Shown: positions 8,243-17,039, counted from the first letter of the stretch. The stretch: DNA of 30,544 bases from Erythrobacteraceae bacterium CCH12-C2 (GCA_001556995.1 LSKF01000025.1:1-30544), one strand, 5' to 3'. The notes: generated by a model from the sequence alone, not told the origin. Numbers and translations: made by a program.

Positions 8243-9766
8243 TCAGCCCACGTGACCGTGCGGCAGGAGCTCGTCGATCCGGGATGCCGGGTGACCGTTG
8301 GCGAGGCTGGTGAGTGTCGCGGTCAGCCAGGTGTGCGGGTTGATGTCGTTGAGTTTGCAGTTTTCGATGAGCGTGGCGATCACCGCCCAGTTGTCACCGC
8401 CCTCGTCGGATCCGGCGAACAGGGCGTTCTTGCGGTTGAGGGCGAGCGGGCGGATGGCGCGCTCGACAGCGTTGTTGTCGAGATCGATACGGCCATCATC
8501 GAGGAAGCGGATCAGGCCGTCCCAGCGTGGGAGCGTGTAGCGGATCGCCTCCCCGAGGCGGCTCTTGGCGCTGACCTGCCGGCCGCGTGCTTCGAGGAAC
8601 TTGTGCAGGTCGTCGACGATCGGCCGGCTGCGCTGATCACGCGCGTCGCGGCGCTCGTCAGCAGATAGGCCGCGGATCTCGTCCTCAATGGCGTAGAGGG
8701 AAGCAACGTGGCGCAGCACGTCGGCGGCCACGGGCGAGCTCTCGGCCAGCTCGTAAAACTTGCGGCGCACGTGCGCCCAGCAGAACGCAAGGCGGATCTG
8801 CTGATGACGCCGGGCCAGCGCAGCGTATGCCCCATAGCCGTCGACCTGCAGGATGCCTGCAAAGCCCTGGAGATGCGCCTCGGGTCGCTCGGTCTTGCGA
8901 TCGGCAGCGTAGACATAGGCGACCATCGGCGGGTCACTGCAGCCCCAAGGTCGGTCATCGCAGGCATAGGCCCAGATCTGGCCGGTCTTCGTCCGCTTGC
9001 GCCCGGGATCGAGCACGGGCGCGGTGGTCTCGTCGGCGAACAGCCGCTCTGAGCTTCGCAATCGCTCGAGAATATGGTCGCGCAAGGGGCGCAGATACCA
9101 GGCTGCCCTGCCGACCAAGTCGGCAAGGGTGGAGCGGTCCAGTTGGATGCCCTGCCGGGCATAGATCTGCGCCTGCCTGTAGAGCGGCAGGTGATCGGCA
9201 TACTTGGACACCAGCACCTGCACGATCAGCGCTTCGGTGGGGATGCCGCCTTCGACGATCCGAGCCGGCGTCGGAGCCGGCACAACCGCGCTCTCGCATG
9301 AGCGGCAGCCATAGCGCGGGCGCCGGGTGACCAGCACGCGGAAGGTGGTGGGGACGACATCAAGGCGTTCGGCCAAATCCTCGCCGATCTGGTGCAGCGC
9401 GCCGCCGCAGCACGTGCAAGCCTTCTCCTCGACATCGAAGACCTGCTCGATCCGCTCGAGATGGGCGGGCAGAGATCCGCGGTTGGTCTTGCGCGGGCGT
9501 TCGCTCGAAGCCTTGCTTGCCTTGCTCCTGGCGAGCTCAGCCTGCGAGAGTGCGGCCTCAACTTCCTCGAGCGCAAGCTCGAACCGCTCCGAGTCGAGCT
9601 GTTCAGACTTGCGGCCAAAACGATGACGCATCAGCGCATCAATGATCGCCTGCAACCGCTCGTTCTCGGCCCGGAAAACCTTGAGAAGATCCAGCTCGTG
9701 GGCCTGTTCGAGGACGAGCGCACGCAGCGCATCAACGTCATCGGGAAGGTCCGCTTCGAGGAGCAT
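8243..9766 (-). CDS. tnpC: IS66 transposase TnpC
   Basis: The 507-residue protein is full length for IS66 DDE transposases. The N-terminal part has a leucine-rich helix and a basic stretch, MRHRFGRKSEQLDSERFEL. A zinc-binding-like region follows, with CTCCGG and YGCRSCE. The catalytic core shows LFADETTAPV, then LQVDGYGAYA, and the terminal Glu region NNAVERAIRPLALNRKNALF. The reading frame is uninterrupted. The stop lies inside the left terminal repeat. It catalyses cut-and-paste movement of the element together with TnpA and TnpB. Confidence 0.95.
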   Translation of the reverse strand: MLLEADLPDDVDALRALVLEQAHELDLLKVFRAENERLQAIIDALMRHRFGRKSEQLDSERFELALEEVEAALSQAELARSKASKASSERPRKTNRGSLPAHLERIEQVFDVEEKACTCCGGALHQIGEDLAERLDVVPTTFRVLVTRRPRYGCRSCESAVVPAPTPARIVEGGIPTEALIVQVLVSKYADHLPLYRQAQIYARQGIQLDRSTLADLVGRAAWYLRPLRDHILERLRSSERLFADETTAPVLDPGRKRTKTGQIWAYACDDRPWGCSDPPMVAYVYAADRKTERPEAHLQGFAGILQVDGYGAYAALARRHQQIRLAFCWAHVRRKFYELAESSPVAADVLRHVASLYAIEDEIRGLSADERRDARDQRSRPIVDDLHKFLEARGRQVSAKSRLGEAIRYTLPRWDGLIRFLDDGRIDLDNNAVERAIRPLALNRKNALFAGSDEGGDNWAVIATLIENCKLNDINPHTWLTATLTSLANGHPASRIDELLPHGHVG

Positions 9767-9797
9767 GTGTAGGTTGAATCAGTCCGCACGCACCCCG

Positions 9798-10154
9798 TCA
9801 AGCAGCAATCTGGGGCGCGATCGGACGGCGTCCACCATGCACGCGGCGCCAGTCCAGACCCTCGAGCAAAGCACCCAGTTGGGCAGCGGTCAGCCGCATC
9901 ACACCCTCCTGTATCCGGGGCCACCTGAAGGTGCCTTGCTCGAGTCTCTTGGCCATCAGGCGCAGGCCCGTTCCGTCCCACCAGATCAGCTTGATCCGAT
10001 CGGCACGCCTGGCGCGGAACACATAGATCACGCCCGAATAGGGCTTGCCGCCATACTCGGCCGCCACGAGCGCCGCGAGAGAGTCCGCTCCCTTCCTGAA
10101 ATCCACGGGCCGGGTCGCCACCATCACCTTGGCGCCGGGTGCCGGGCCGATCAT
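9798..10154 (-). CDS. tnpB: IS66 accessory protein TnpB
   Basis: The 118-residue protein carries the IS66 Orf2 signature: VMVATRPVDFRKGADSLAAL, YSGVIYVFRARRADRIKLIW and WDGTGLRLMAKRLEQG. It is required with TnpA for transposition of IS66 elements, though its biochemical role is unclear. Its ATG overlaps the end of tnpA (10151-10154), so the two are translationally coupled. The gap to tnpC is 31 bases. Confidence 0.95.
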   Translation of the reverse strand: MIGPAPGAKVMVATRPVDFRKGADSLAALVAAEYGGKPYSGVIYVFRARRADRIKLIWWDGTGLRLMAKRLEQGTFRWPRIQEGVMRLTAAQLGALLEGLDWRRVHGGRRPIAPQIAA

Positions 10155-10606
10155 CGCGACCCTCGAAGAGCAGTAATGACGGCGGAGATCGTATCGGGAT
10201 CAGCGCCGTGGCCAATCCTGACCAGCGCGCCGCCTATCTCCAACTCGATCGCGCTGGCTCTGGAGCTTCTGCGTTGCGATGCCGGCTTGCTCGCCACAGT
10301 CGGCGGCGATGGCTCTTGCTCCTCGAGGACCGCCGGCACAAACATAGGTGCAGCGCGAGATGCGACTGGCAGCGCGATACCGCGCTCCTCCATCTCCTTG
10401 CGCAGCAGGCGGCGCCAAGTGAAGAGCTGGGATACCGACATGCCATGGCGGCGCGCCACCGCGCTCACACTCTCCGTGCCCGAGTAGCTCTCCGCGACGA
10501 TCGAGGCCTTCACCTCCGGCGGCCAGTCCCGACGCTTGCCGACACCGGTGAACACCTCGAAACGCTGAACACCGCTAGTGCCAGCATCATCGCATGACAT
10601 CGTCAT
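10151..10606 (-). CDS. tnpA: IS66 accessory protein TnpA (HTH)
   Basis: This is an IS66 Orf1-type protein with an N-terminal helix-turn-helix of the transposase_8/IS3 Orf1 type: RRDWPPEVKASIVAESY, then SVSAVARRHGMSVSQLFTWR. The ATG at 10606 gives 151 residues and is preferred. The open frame extends to a TTG at 10627, but the upstream residues look non-conserved. The C-terminal part (IELEIGGALVRIG) is typical of the family. It is first of three genes in the element. Confidence 0.9.
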   Translation of the reverse strand: MTMSCDDAGTSGVQRFEVFTGVGKRRDWPPEVKASIVAESYSGTESVSAVARRHGMSVSQLFTWRRLLRKEMEERGIALPVASRAAPMFVPAVLEEQEPSPPTVASKPASQRRSSRASAIELEIGGALVRIGHGADPDTISAVITALRGSR

Positions 10607-10690
10607 AGCACCAACGCCCCTCAACAATCAGGGCGCGGACACTCGGCGCTCAGCGTCACCCGTGCAAGGTGGGCTCAGGACATCGCTTAC

Positions 10691-10698
10691 CATGAAAG
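10691..10698. repeat. IS66 target-site duplication, right copy
   Basis: CATGAAAG directly follows the IS66 right terminal repeat and is identical to 8222-8229. Confidence 0.93.
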
Positions 10699-10712
10699 CG
10701 TGGCCGCTTTCA
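10693..10712. repeat. Palindrome at the IS66 target site
   Basis: TGAAAGCG and CGCTTTCA form a perfect inverted repeat around TGGC. The target duplication covers its left arm, so IS66 entered the edge of a palindromic unit. Confidence 0.7.
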
Positions 10713-10927
10713 GGAAATCGCAGGTCGCAACCGAACGTCTGACTTGGGGTCGATTCCTGAACGGCGGTAATTTTTCAGAAGCGAGGCAAAGCCGCCGCGT
10801 CGCTTTCAAGGGGCAGAGCGCGGAAAGTACGCTAAGCAAGAGCAAGGCACGACCATTGCGCCGCGGGCATCTCAATTCCTGGCCAGAGGCGGATGCTCAC
10901 CTGACGAACTTCACTTCATCCCCAATG
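10699..10927. other. Intergenic stretch, no gene seen
   Basis: Open frames exist on both strands (10687-10875, 10700-10954), but neither shows family resemblance or a good ribosome-binding site. The only structure noted is the palindrome at its left edge. Confidence 0.4.
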
Positions 10928-11017
10928 TCAGGCGGCAGCTCTCCACAGGGCTGATCGCATGTGACTGCTGGCAGCGCCAATGAACGCAAGGAGCGCAGAC
11001 ACGTCGGCTACAGCCTC
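10928..11017 (-). pseudogene. Possible PIN-domain toxin N-terminal remnant
   Basis: A 29-codon minus-strand stretch reads AVADVSALLAFIGAAS, close to the VLDASALLA start of VapC-type PIN toxins, but the first acidic motif is altered and a TGA follows soon. It lies exactly where a toxin gene should follow the decayed antitoxin at 11020-11259. The call depends on that context. Confidence 0.35.
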
Positions 11018-11019
11018 GA

Positions 11020-11259
11020 TTACTCCCCGCTATCCGCCTGTTCGCCAAAAAATCATCGACCGACATGCCCGGCAGATCGGCATATTTGGCAAAGGTGGCT
11101 TTCACCTTGTCGAGGACCTGCTCCAAGGAGCGAAGCGTTACCTCCTCGTCGCCTACCTCCAAGGATCACTGTTCCGCCCTTTTCAAGACCAAGCTGTTTG
11201 CAGATGGCAGCCGGGAGAACCATGCGGCCATTCTCCATCACTTTGACCTTGATGCCCAT
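11020..11259 (-). pseudogene. Frameshifted AbrB/MazE-type antitoxin remnant
   Basis: From the ATG at 11259 (GGAG motif 8 bases upstream) the frame reads MGIKVKVMENGRMVLPAAIC, then KQLGLEKGGTVIL, a SpoVT-AbrB swapped-hairpin domain. Near 11165 one extra G shifts the frame. In the next frame the protein continues as EVGDEEVTLRSLEQVLDKVK, then PGMSVDDFLANRR, the usual C-terminal tail that binds the toxin. A further slip near 11030 separates this from a TAA at 11020-11022. The antitoxin has at least one clear frameshift and its partner is only a fragment, so this is a dead toxin-antitoxin module next to a live one. Confidence 0.72.
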
Positions 11260-11386
11260 AAATCTCACTCCAAAGCCTTTGGTGCATAATGCGTTCGAAA
11301 GCCGGCCATATTCTTCGAAGGAGGGCGTTTGGGGACCAGCAACACCTGATCAGGAAGCTGGTAAAGGAAACGTTCGAATTTCGAGC

Positions 11387-11776
11387 TTAGCGAACCATCT
11401 CAATCGATAAGCCTATATCGAGGTCGGCCCAAGCTTGGTCTGCAGTGACAGCAACCGCGTTGCGGCTTGCCGCCAGCGCGAGGCAGTATCGATCGCCAAG
11501 AGAAAGGCCCTTGCCACGGGTTTCAGCGCGCAGCAGCCCTGCCCTCATGGCCAATTCACGGTCGGCCGGCACGACCTCGACATCCAGCTGCTCCATGATC
11601 TCGACAATCTGCTCAGCCGGTGTGCCACGGTCGACAAGCTTCGCAACAACCTCGGAATAGTTCACCGAACACAGCAGCGCGCCGTCCATCCTTTCGGCGA
11701 ACACATCTGCGCCCGGCTCGTCGAAAAACGCCGCTAGCACAGCTGACGCATCGAGGACATAGACTGGCTCAGTCAC
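11387..11776 (-). CDS. vapC: VapC-type PIN-domain ribonuclease toxin
   Basis: Starting at the GTG at 11776 gives a 129-residue PIN protein. The metal-binding acids are all visible: Asp9 in VLDASA, Glu42 in NYSEVV, Asp95 in LSLGDRYCLA and Asp113 in TADQAW. The protein is expected to be an Mg-dependent RNase that blocks translation when free of antitoxin. The GTG lies 8 bases inside the end of the vapB gene, the usual coupling for such pairs. The longer open frame to 11803 would overlap more of vapB and adds no conserved residues. Every catalytic residue is kept, so this copy is probably active, unlike the related copy near 24.6 kb. Confidence 0.9.
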   Translation of the reverse strand: MTEPVYVLDASAVLAAFFDEPGADVFAERMDGALLCSVNYSEVVAKLVDRGTPAEQIVEIMEQLDVEVVPADRELAMRAGLLRAETRGKGLSLGDRYCLALAASRNAVAVTADQAWADLDIGLSIEMVR

Positions 11777-12017
11777 GCGCGGCCTCAGCACGGCGATCAG
11801 CAATCAGTTCATCAGCGACGGAGCCTGATTCCGGCGCATACGGTCGAAGCATCGTCTGGATGCGCTTGAGAACATCGCGGCGCGGCCGGACATGCAGTTC
11901 GCCATCGACGACCTGCATGACCACCTGATCACCATCGGCCAGACCAAGTTCGCGGCGGACGTCAGCCGGGAGCTGCAACCGTCCGCCACTGACAAGCCTC
12001 CCTTTGTGCACGTGCAT
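11769..12017 (-). CDS. vapB: VapB-type AbrB/SpoVT antitoxin
   Basis: From the ATG at 12017 the product is 82 residues. An N-terminal AbrB fold (GRLVSGGRLQLPADVRRELG, then LADGDQVVMQVVDGELHVRP) binds DNA. A short C-terminal helix, SVADELIADRRAEA, is expected to wrap the toxin. The upstream in-frame extension is not conserved in the 25-kb paralogue, which supports this start. The gene precedes and overlaps vapC by 8 bases. Autorepression by the VapBC complex is normal for the family. A block near 12103-12122 is shared with the upstream region of the second VapB. Confidence 0.9.
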   Translation of the reverse strand: MHVHKGRLVSGGRLQLPADVRRELGLADGDQVVMQVVDGELHVRPRRDVLKRIQTMLRPYAPESGSVADELIADRRAEAARD

Positions 12018-12102
12018 TGTACTATCCTTCGGGATGCTACAGACTGATCTACGCAGTACAGATAATTGACCGTTTCGACAAGACCATCGTGCGGACGAAA
12101 GG

Positions 12103-12122
12103 GATCGCTCACCGGACACTTT
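12103..12122. repeat. Upstream block shared by the two vapB loci (copy 1)
   Basis: The 20 bases GATCGCTCACCGGACACTTT recur at 25165-25184 with one change (C to T at position 6). Both copies lie roughly 85-110 bases upstream of a minus-strand vapB start. It may be a retained duplication boundary, a mobile-element end or a shared regulatory site. Confidence 0.6.
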
Positions 12123-12222
12123 CCAGAGGTCAACAAGGCGATCCATATGCAGGGATCAACATTTGCCCGGCGGGGCGCTACCCGCGTTCATGGACAAACG
12201 CCGGGAATGGCTTGATTTGGGA

Positions 12223-13793
12223 CAGGCCGTGTAAAAACGCGTTGGCCGAAGAGGGGCGATAATTTCGAAGTGGCGCAGAAGGTGGCCGTTGACCCTCAGG
12301 TCTGGATTGCGGCGATCATCGCCGGGACACCGAGGATGGCGACCAGCCTTTTGAAGTTATAGGCCAGGATGTGGAGACTGGCTTCCGTTCTGACGTGTTT
12401 TAGCGTCTTCATTTGGAAGTGGGTCGAGCCCATCCAAGATTTCAGCGTGCCGAACGGATGCTCGACTGTCTGTCGGCGGATCCGCATAGCCTCTGGCCTA
12501 CGATCGAGGCGGCGCTCCATTGCCTCGACGACTGCCTCATGTTCCCATCGTCTAACTCGCCGTTCCTTGCCGGTCGTGCATTGGTCATGGAGCGCGCAGG
12601 TCTGGCAGTTCGAGCTCCAGTAGCTGTGCATGCTCAACCCGTCCTCGACCGACGTGTAGCGATAGATCAGATCTTCGCCCGCGGGGCATCGATAGACGTT
12701 CTCTTCTTCCAGGTAGACGAAGTCCGGTTTGCCAAAGCGGCCTTGTGCCTTTGACCCAGAGGTAAGCGGTTTGGGCACAAAGGCGGTGACGCCCATGCCC
12801 TCGCAGGTCCGGACATCTTCGCCCTTGAAGTAGCCCTTGTCGGCAATGGCATCCAGGGCCTCCAAGCCCATCGCTTCCTTGGCTTTCGCCGCCATGGGTG
12901 AGAGCTGTCCGCGATCATAACCCGTATTCAAAAGCTCGTGCGCGACGATCAGGTGGTGCTCGGCATCGACGGCCGCCTGCAGATTGTAGCCGACGATGCT
13001 TGTGCCGTGGCCCGCGCTCGCCATGGCGCGGGCGTCCGGATCGGTCAGCGACACCTGCTGGTCCGGCGCATTCCGGACTTCCTCTTCGCGCGCCGCCAGG
13101 TCGCGCATCTGTGCACGCAAGCGGGTGATCTTCTCCGTCAGGCGCTTCGCCTTCGGCTCGGCAATATCGCTTTCTTCGCGGTCGGCACGATCAAGCGCGT
13201 CGAGATACCGGTCGATATTATCCTGCACCTGCTTCATCCGCGAGGCGACCTTCGCGGCGGTGTAGTTCTTGTCGCGGGTTGTTGACCCCCTTCATCTTGC
13301 TGCCGTCTATCGCCACAACTGCGCGCGTAAACCGGCCCAATCGCCGGCACAGAACGATGAACTGGCTGCACACAGACTGGATCGCAGCGCCGTTTGCCCG
13401 GCGGAAGTTGGCGATAGTCTTGAAGTCAGGCGCCAATCGCCCCGTCAGCCAAATCAAATCAATGTTCCGCTGGGCTTCACGCTCGAGCCGCCGGCTCGAC
13501 TGGACCCGGTTCAGATAACCGTAAAGGTGGATCTTGAGCATCGTTGCTGGATGATAGGCGGGGCGACCAGTCTCAGCCGGTGTCATTCCAGCGAACTCCA
13601 GCGCCTTCAAATCCAGCGCATCAATGAAGGCCTCGATTGCCCGAACCGGGTTGTCTTCAGACACGTAATCATCGAGCGATGCTGGTAGCAAATAGTCCTG
13701 CCGACGGTCTTCCCCTTGGACGAAACGACCCATTCCAAAGCCTCCCGAAACACGGGAGAACCATAGCATATTCGGGCGTTTTTACACAGCCTC
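12223..13793 (-). mobile_element. IS1182-type insertion sequence with broken transposase
   Basis: The terminal inverted repeats share AGGCnGTGTAAAAACGC, starting at about 12223 and, on the opposite strand, at about 13793. GGGA flanks both sides (12219-12222 and 13794-13797) as a possible 4-bp target duplication. The 1571-bp length fits the family. The single transposase gene is frameshifted. Confidence 0.8.
12296..13733 (-). pseudogene. IS1182-family transposase, one-base frameshift
   Basis: The N-terminal part starts at MGRFVQGEDRRQ (ATG 13733) and runs through YHPATMLKIHLYGYLNRVQS to the first catalytic Asp in AIDGSKMKGVNN. The frame then shifts at 13276-13278, where CCC stands in place of the expected CC. 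In the next frame the protein continues as SRMKQVQDNIDRYLDALD, with the second Asp in IADKGYFKGEDV, the cysteine cluster CQTCALHDQC and the Glu motif RRQTVEHPFGTLKSWMG. It ends at 12296. Both halves are well preserved, so the lesion is recent, or programmed frameshifting could rescue it; no obvious slippery heptamer is seen. Confidence 0.88.
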
Positions 13794-13881
13794 GGGACTT
13801 TCCTGCCACTTCGAATCGAGTGGCGGAACGGCAGATTTTGACCGATTACGACGTAAGGTGTTCGATCGACTGCCCCCGCCC

Positions 13882-15375
13882 TCACTTGGCCACCTTGTAC
13901 CAGAGCGATTTGGCGGGCAACTGGGCCGCAGTACAAAACTGTTGCTTCTCGCTTGCGCGCATTGACGAACCGACCACGCCGACAAACGTGAACGATCGCG
14001 GGCCGGTGATGAGATACTCATTGATCGTGACACCGGGGCTCCATCTGCCATCTTCATCGCGGTTGCGGTAGGAAATGCGGAAGCGGTCCCTGCCGGCCAT
14101 CTCCCATGCTACGGCCTGGCTTGAGTATTCGTGCTTCGGGTCAGTGATGTCGGTTTCCTCCCAGAAGCGCGTGCCATCGAAGTACCATGGTGTGATCACA
14201 GGATTGGCGCAGGTCGAGAATGTACCCTCGACATAGGCATAGTAGCCCACCGCCAGCGGGATGCGTGCTGCGGCTGCGGCGCTGTCAGGCGTTCCGACGG
14301 ATAAGTCAGATGGCTTCAGGGCCGTTCCCGCCGCCGCAATTGATGGATCCGGTCGCTTCGAAGCGGGGCATTGTGTCTGCAGCGACCGCAACGCCTTTGT
14401 GGACCCTGCGAGCGAGACATAGGCCAGTTCCTGCCATTCCGCCCCGCCATCGATGCTGACGAGGAGGGTAAGTCCGTCATCGCTTCCCCCGAGCAAGGCT
14501 TCCAGTTCCGGCGCGAGTGGTCCGCTCCAGCCGGCTTTTCCCGGCACCTGCGCCAATGGCTGATCGGCAACCGTTCCATCCATCGAACCTTCGAACCATA
14601 GCAGCAGTGGCTGCCCGGCGGGTGGGAAAGGCATCGATGTCTGGCCTGGGGTAACAGCCAGATCAATCCCGCCCTCCGGTCGGCACGTCAGGCTCAGCTT
14701 TCCCAGTTCGGGGTGATCGCGGATTTCGGCCACGGCGCTGCTCGGGCGGCCACTGAAGGTCCATTTTGCCTCGTGATTGCGGAACTCCTCGACCGGGAGC
14801 AGTGCGGCCTGGCTCTGCTGTTGAGCTTCGTAGTCGGCATCAGTCCAGCGGTAGCGCTTGACGACAGTCCATTTCTTGCCGTTCCAGGCCAGCGTTTCGA
14901 TGCAGACCTCTGCGCCCGCTCCGCCGCAGGCGGTGCCATGAACCGATGTCTCAATCCCCTTGCGCCCGCCGCCAAGATCAACGGGCGTCACATTGCGCAA
15001 GAGGCCTTCGAAAATCGGCGCAAGGCCCTTCCGACCCGAGCCCAGAATGATGATCTGGCAGCCCGCCGTGCCGCAAAACCCCGATCCGGTATCGGGGACG
15101 TTCCCTGCATCCATCTGCGCCTGGGAGACCTTGCAGGCAAAGGCGCTTTGCTCAACCACCCAGTCGGGCTTGCCGTCGCCCGTGACCTCGATCTGACGCG
15201 CGAAATTCGCGCGATCGGGCACGAACTTGCCGCCTGCCTGCTGGCATTGGGTCTTGTACTCCTCAAAGATGGCCTGAACCTCTTTTGGCCACTGCGTCGC
15301 GGCAGTCGAACTCTGGGCGAGCACGCTGAAAGGCAGCATGAAAGGCAATACGGCCATAGCGGTGCGACGGATCAT
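13882..15375 (-). CDS. Exported protein of unknown function (497 aa)
   Basis: The N-terminus MIRRTAMAVLPFMLPFSVLA is a Sec-type signal peptide, so the protein is probably periplasmic. The mature N-terminal part contains QIEVTGDGKPDWVVEQSAFAC, which looks like a calcium-loop or VCBS-style surface segment, and several Cys pairs (CGTAGC, HGTACGG, EVC) that may form disulfides. The middle (about 200-330) resembles a beta-rich domain with a Trp/Glu-rich strand pattern, and the C-terminal part reads VGYYAYVEGTFSTC through WYFDGTRFWEETD. I do not recognise the family. It is the last of six minus-strand genes that are divergent from the kinase gene, with 57 bases between it and the gene upstream. Confidence 0.7.
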   Translation of the reverse strand: MIRRTAMAVLPFMLPFSVLAQSSTAATQWPKEVQAIFEEYKTQCQQAGGKFVPDRANFARQIEVTGDGKPDWVVEQSAFACKVSQAQMDAGNVPDTGSGFCGTAGCQIIILGSGRKGLAPIFEGLLRNVTPVDLGGGRKGIETSVHGTACGGAGAEVCIETLAWNGKKWTVVKRYRWTDADYEAQQQSQAALLPVEEFRNHEAKWTFSGRPSSAVAEIRDHPELGKLSLTCRPEGGIDLAVTPGQTSMPFPPAGQPLLLWFEGSMDGTVADQPLAQVPGKAGWSGPLAPELEALLGGSDDGLTLLVSIDGGAEWQELAYVSLAGSTKALRSLQTQCPASKRPDPSIAAAGTALKPSDLSVGTPDSAAAAARIPLAVGYYAYVEGTFSTCANPVITPWYFDGTRFWEETDITDPKHEYSSQAVAWEMAGRDRFRISYRNRDEDGRWSPGVTINEYLITGPRSFTFVGVVGSSMRASEKQQFCTAAQLPAKSLWYKVAK

Positions 15376-15432
15376 CGGATGCTGCTCCTTGATTGGCGGC
15401 AGAATGCTGTCTTGCGAAGCTGGTGAGGCTGC

Positions 15433-16308
15433 TCAGAAATCCGGCTGGTTGCTACGTGAACGCTGTGCATCGGCTCTGCCGCGCTCCTCGCTGACAAGCC
15501 GTGTGGTGTGGAACAGCGCATCGTGTCCCGCTCTGAAATCGACGATCCGGATATGGAGGCGGTGCAGCTTTCCCCGGGTCTGCGAGAGCTCCGCCTCCAT
15601 CATGAGCGCGCAGTTTCCCTTTCGCGCGAGGAGGAAGGGTTCAGGGTTGATAGCGGCCGCGTTGCCGGTTCCGCCGCCTGTCCCCTTACCTGGCGGGACG
15701 GCAGCTTTGGCGAAGGCTGTCTGGCAATTGTCACGGGTTTCCAGCAACCCCTTGGGCCAGCGCGACCGGGAGAGATCGGGATAGCGATAGAGCCCGCCAT
15801 TGCTGTCCCAAACCCACACCATCGACAGGCTGGACCCGCGGTTAGAGGGATCGGTGAGATTCCCGCTTTCATAGGTCGAGCGGCCATAACGGGTCCGAAC
15901 TTCGGCGAGAATGTCGGATGCAAGCGGAGCGGCGGCACTCGGCTGGAACCAGTCGCCAAAGCGCTGTTCGAGACCGGCTGACCACACCCGCGCCTCGCCT
16001 GGCGGTGCCGTCAAGTGGAAGTTGAAGCTCTCCTCCTTGCCTGGCTGATCGCGCCAGCCATGGAGTGCACTGACAAAACGTGTGCCGGGCAGATTTTCGA
16101 TCGTGATCGGGGCTTCGCAGAACCGGCCATTGTCACAATAGTTCGCACGCGTCTGGCGCGAATATCCTCGCGCCGCCAGGATCGATTCCGCCGAAGCCAG
16201 GTCTGCACCGATCGGAATGCCAAGCAGCTCGATCTTCTTGTCGCCAGGGGCCGCGCCGCTTAGCGCGGCAGCACCAATCACCAGCGCCGCAAGCCTTAGC
16301 CACATCAT
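15433..16308 (-). CDS. Exported protein of unknown function, paralogue of the 17036-17965 product
   Basis: A signal peptide, MMWLRLAALVIGAAALSGAA, is followed by a 270-residue secreted part with no membrane helix. It shares a layout with the lipoprotein encoded two genes upstream. GIPIGADLASAESIL corresponds to GVPLETAIRFAQ there, then RYGRSTYESG to KYGKPSLTGD, VWVWDSNGGLY to FWLYGPDGKLLP, and RDNCQTA to LRQCSNG. This suggests two divergent copies of one domain. The function is unknown. Its ATG overlaps the stop of the upstream gene (16305-16308), so it is translationally coupled within the operon. The stop is followed after 57 bases by the next gene. Confidence 0.72.
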   Translation of the reverse strand: MMWLRLAALVIGAAALSGAAPGDKKIELLGIPIGADLASAESILAARGYSRQTRANYCDNGRFCEAPITIENLPGTRFVSALHGWRDQPGKEESFNFHLTAPPGEARVWSAGLEQRFGDWFQPSAAAPLASDILAEVRTRYGRSTYESGNLTDPSNRGSSLSMVWVWDSNGGLYRYPDLSRSRWPKGLLETRDNCQTAFAKAAVPPGKGTGGGTGNAAAINPEPFLLARKGNCALMMEAELSQTRGKLHRLHIRIVDFRAGHDALFHTTRLVSEERGRADAQRSRSNQPDF

Positions 16309-17039
16309 GGTGACACCGTGAAGGTTTCACGCGCGGCCCGGCTGTATTCCGGCGGCTCAAGATCGAAGCTGACGATCTCGGCTTCGATCGCGCCGCCATT
16401 GCCGCTTGGCCGGGCCGCCACCAGACGGGCGCGGATGACCAGGCTCGCGCTGTTCCACCAGCTGTCTGCGCGAAGCGCGGCGGCGCGATCGGGTGCCATC
16501 TTCCACACCCGTGCAGCACCGGCGTTGCGGAACGTCAGGCTGACCGGCGTGGTGTTCTCGCCGACCGGGAAATAGGCATCGGGGGCGAAGGCACCGAAAG
16601 GTATGCCGCCAAGACCTGGATCATATTCGCCCGGATTGGCTCCGGTCCGCAGCGTGATGCAGCGCGTGTCCTTCATCGCTGTCCATTGTGCATCGACCTG
16701 CGCATTGGCGCGCTTCCAGGCCTCCTCCGCGCCAAGCGAACGGTCGATCGACACGAGTGCCTCGTCCGCCCATTGCTCACGCGGCGGCACAAGGCCGGTC
16801 ATGCCGTAATAAACCACGGCCCAGTCGCGTTCGGTCAGATTGTCGGCAAACCGATCGCAGTTCACGGGTGCCGACACAGGAGCAGCCGAAGTGCTGGCCG
16901 TGGTGTCATTCGTCGCCTCCCCACTTCCGGCCTCAGTGGCGGTGTTATCAGCAGCCGGCGCGCTGTTGTTGCAGGCTACAAGCAGGAACGGGCCGGCGGT
17001 CATGGCAAGCAACCGGGTCCTGATCGTGCCGGGCGTCAT
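16305..17039 (-). CDS. Putative lipoprotein of unknown function (244 aa)
   Basis: The signal sequence ends in FLLVACNN, a lipobox with Cys near residue 23. A low-complexity Ala/Thr/Ser linker follows, then a folded part starting CDRFADNLTERDWAVVYYGM and including DTRCITLRTG and GGIPFGAFAPDAYFPVG. No enzyme motif is recognised. The ATG overlaps the preceding lipoprotein stop (17036-17039) and the stop overlaps the next start, so it sits in the middle of a coupled cluster. Residue 2 after the Cys is Asn, which does not give the Asp-type inner-membrane retention signal, so the outer membrane is the likelier site (rule learned in enterobacteria). Confidence 0.72.
   Translation of the reverse strand: MTPGTIRTRLLAMTAGPFLLVACNNSAPAADNTATEAGSGEATNDTTASTSAAPVSAPVNCDRFADNLTERDWAVVYYGMTGLVPPREQWADEALVSIDRSLGAEEAWKRANAQVDAQWTAMKDTRCITLRTGANPGEYDPGLGGIPFGAFAPDAYFPVGENTTPVSLTFRNAGAARVWKMAPDRAAALRADSWWNSASLVIRARLVAARPSGNGGAIEAEIVSFDLEPPEYSRAARETFTVSP

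Larger units (their letters stand above)
8230..10690 (-). mobile_element. Complete IS66-family insertion sequence
   Basis: The 2461-bp element has terminal inverted repeats beginning GTAAGCG at 8230 and, on the other strand, at 10690. The first 22 positions match at 18, including the shared AGCCCAC block. It is flanked by an exact 8-bp direct repeat, CATGAAAG (8222-8229 and 10691-10698), the duplication length typical of IS66. It carries tnpA, tnpB and tnpC on the minus strand, all with open frames. It looks intact and recently inserted. Confidence 0.96.

Noticed and set aside
8237..9772. Several plus-strand frames across IS66
   Set aside because: All are antisense to tnpC, which is full length with its DDE residues.
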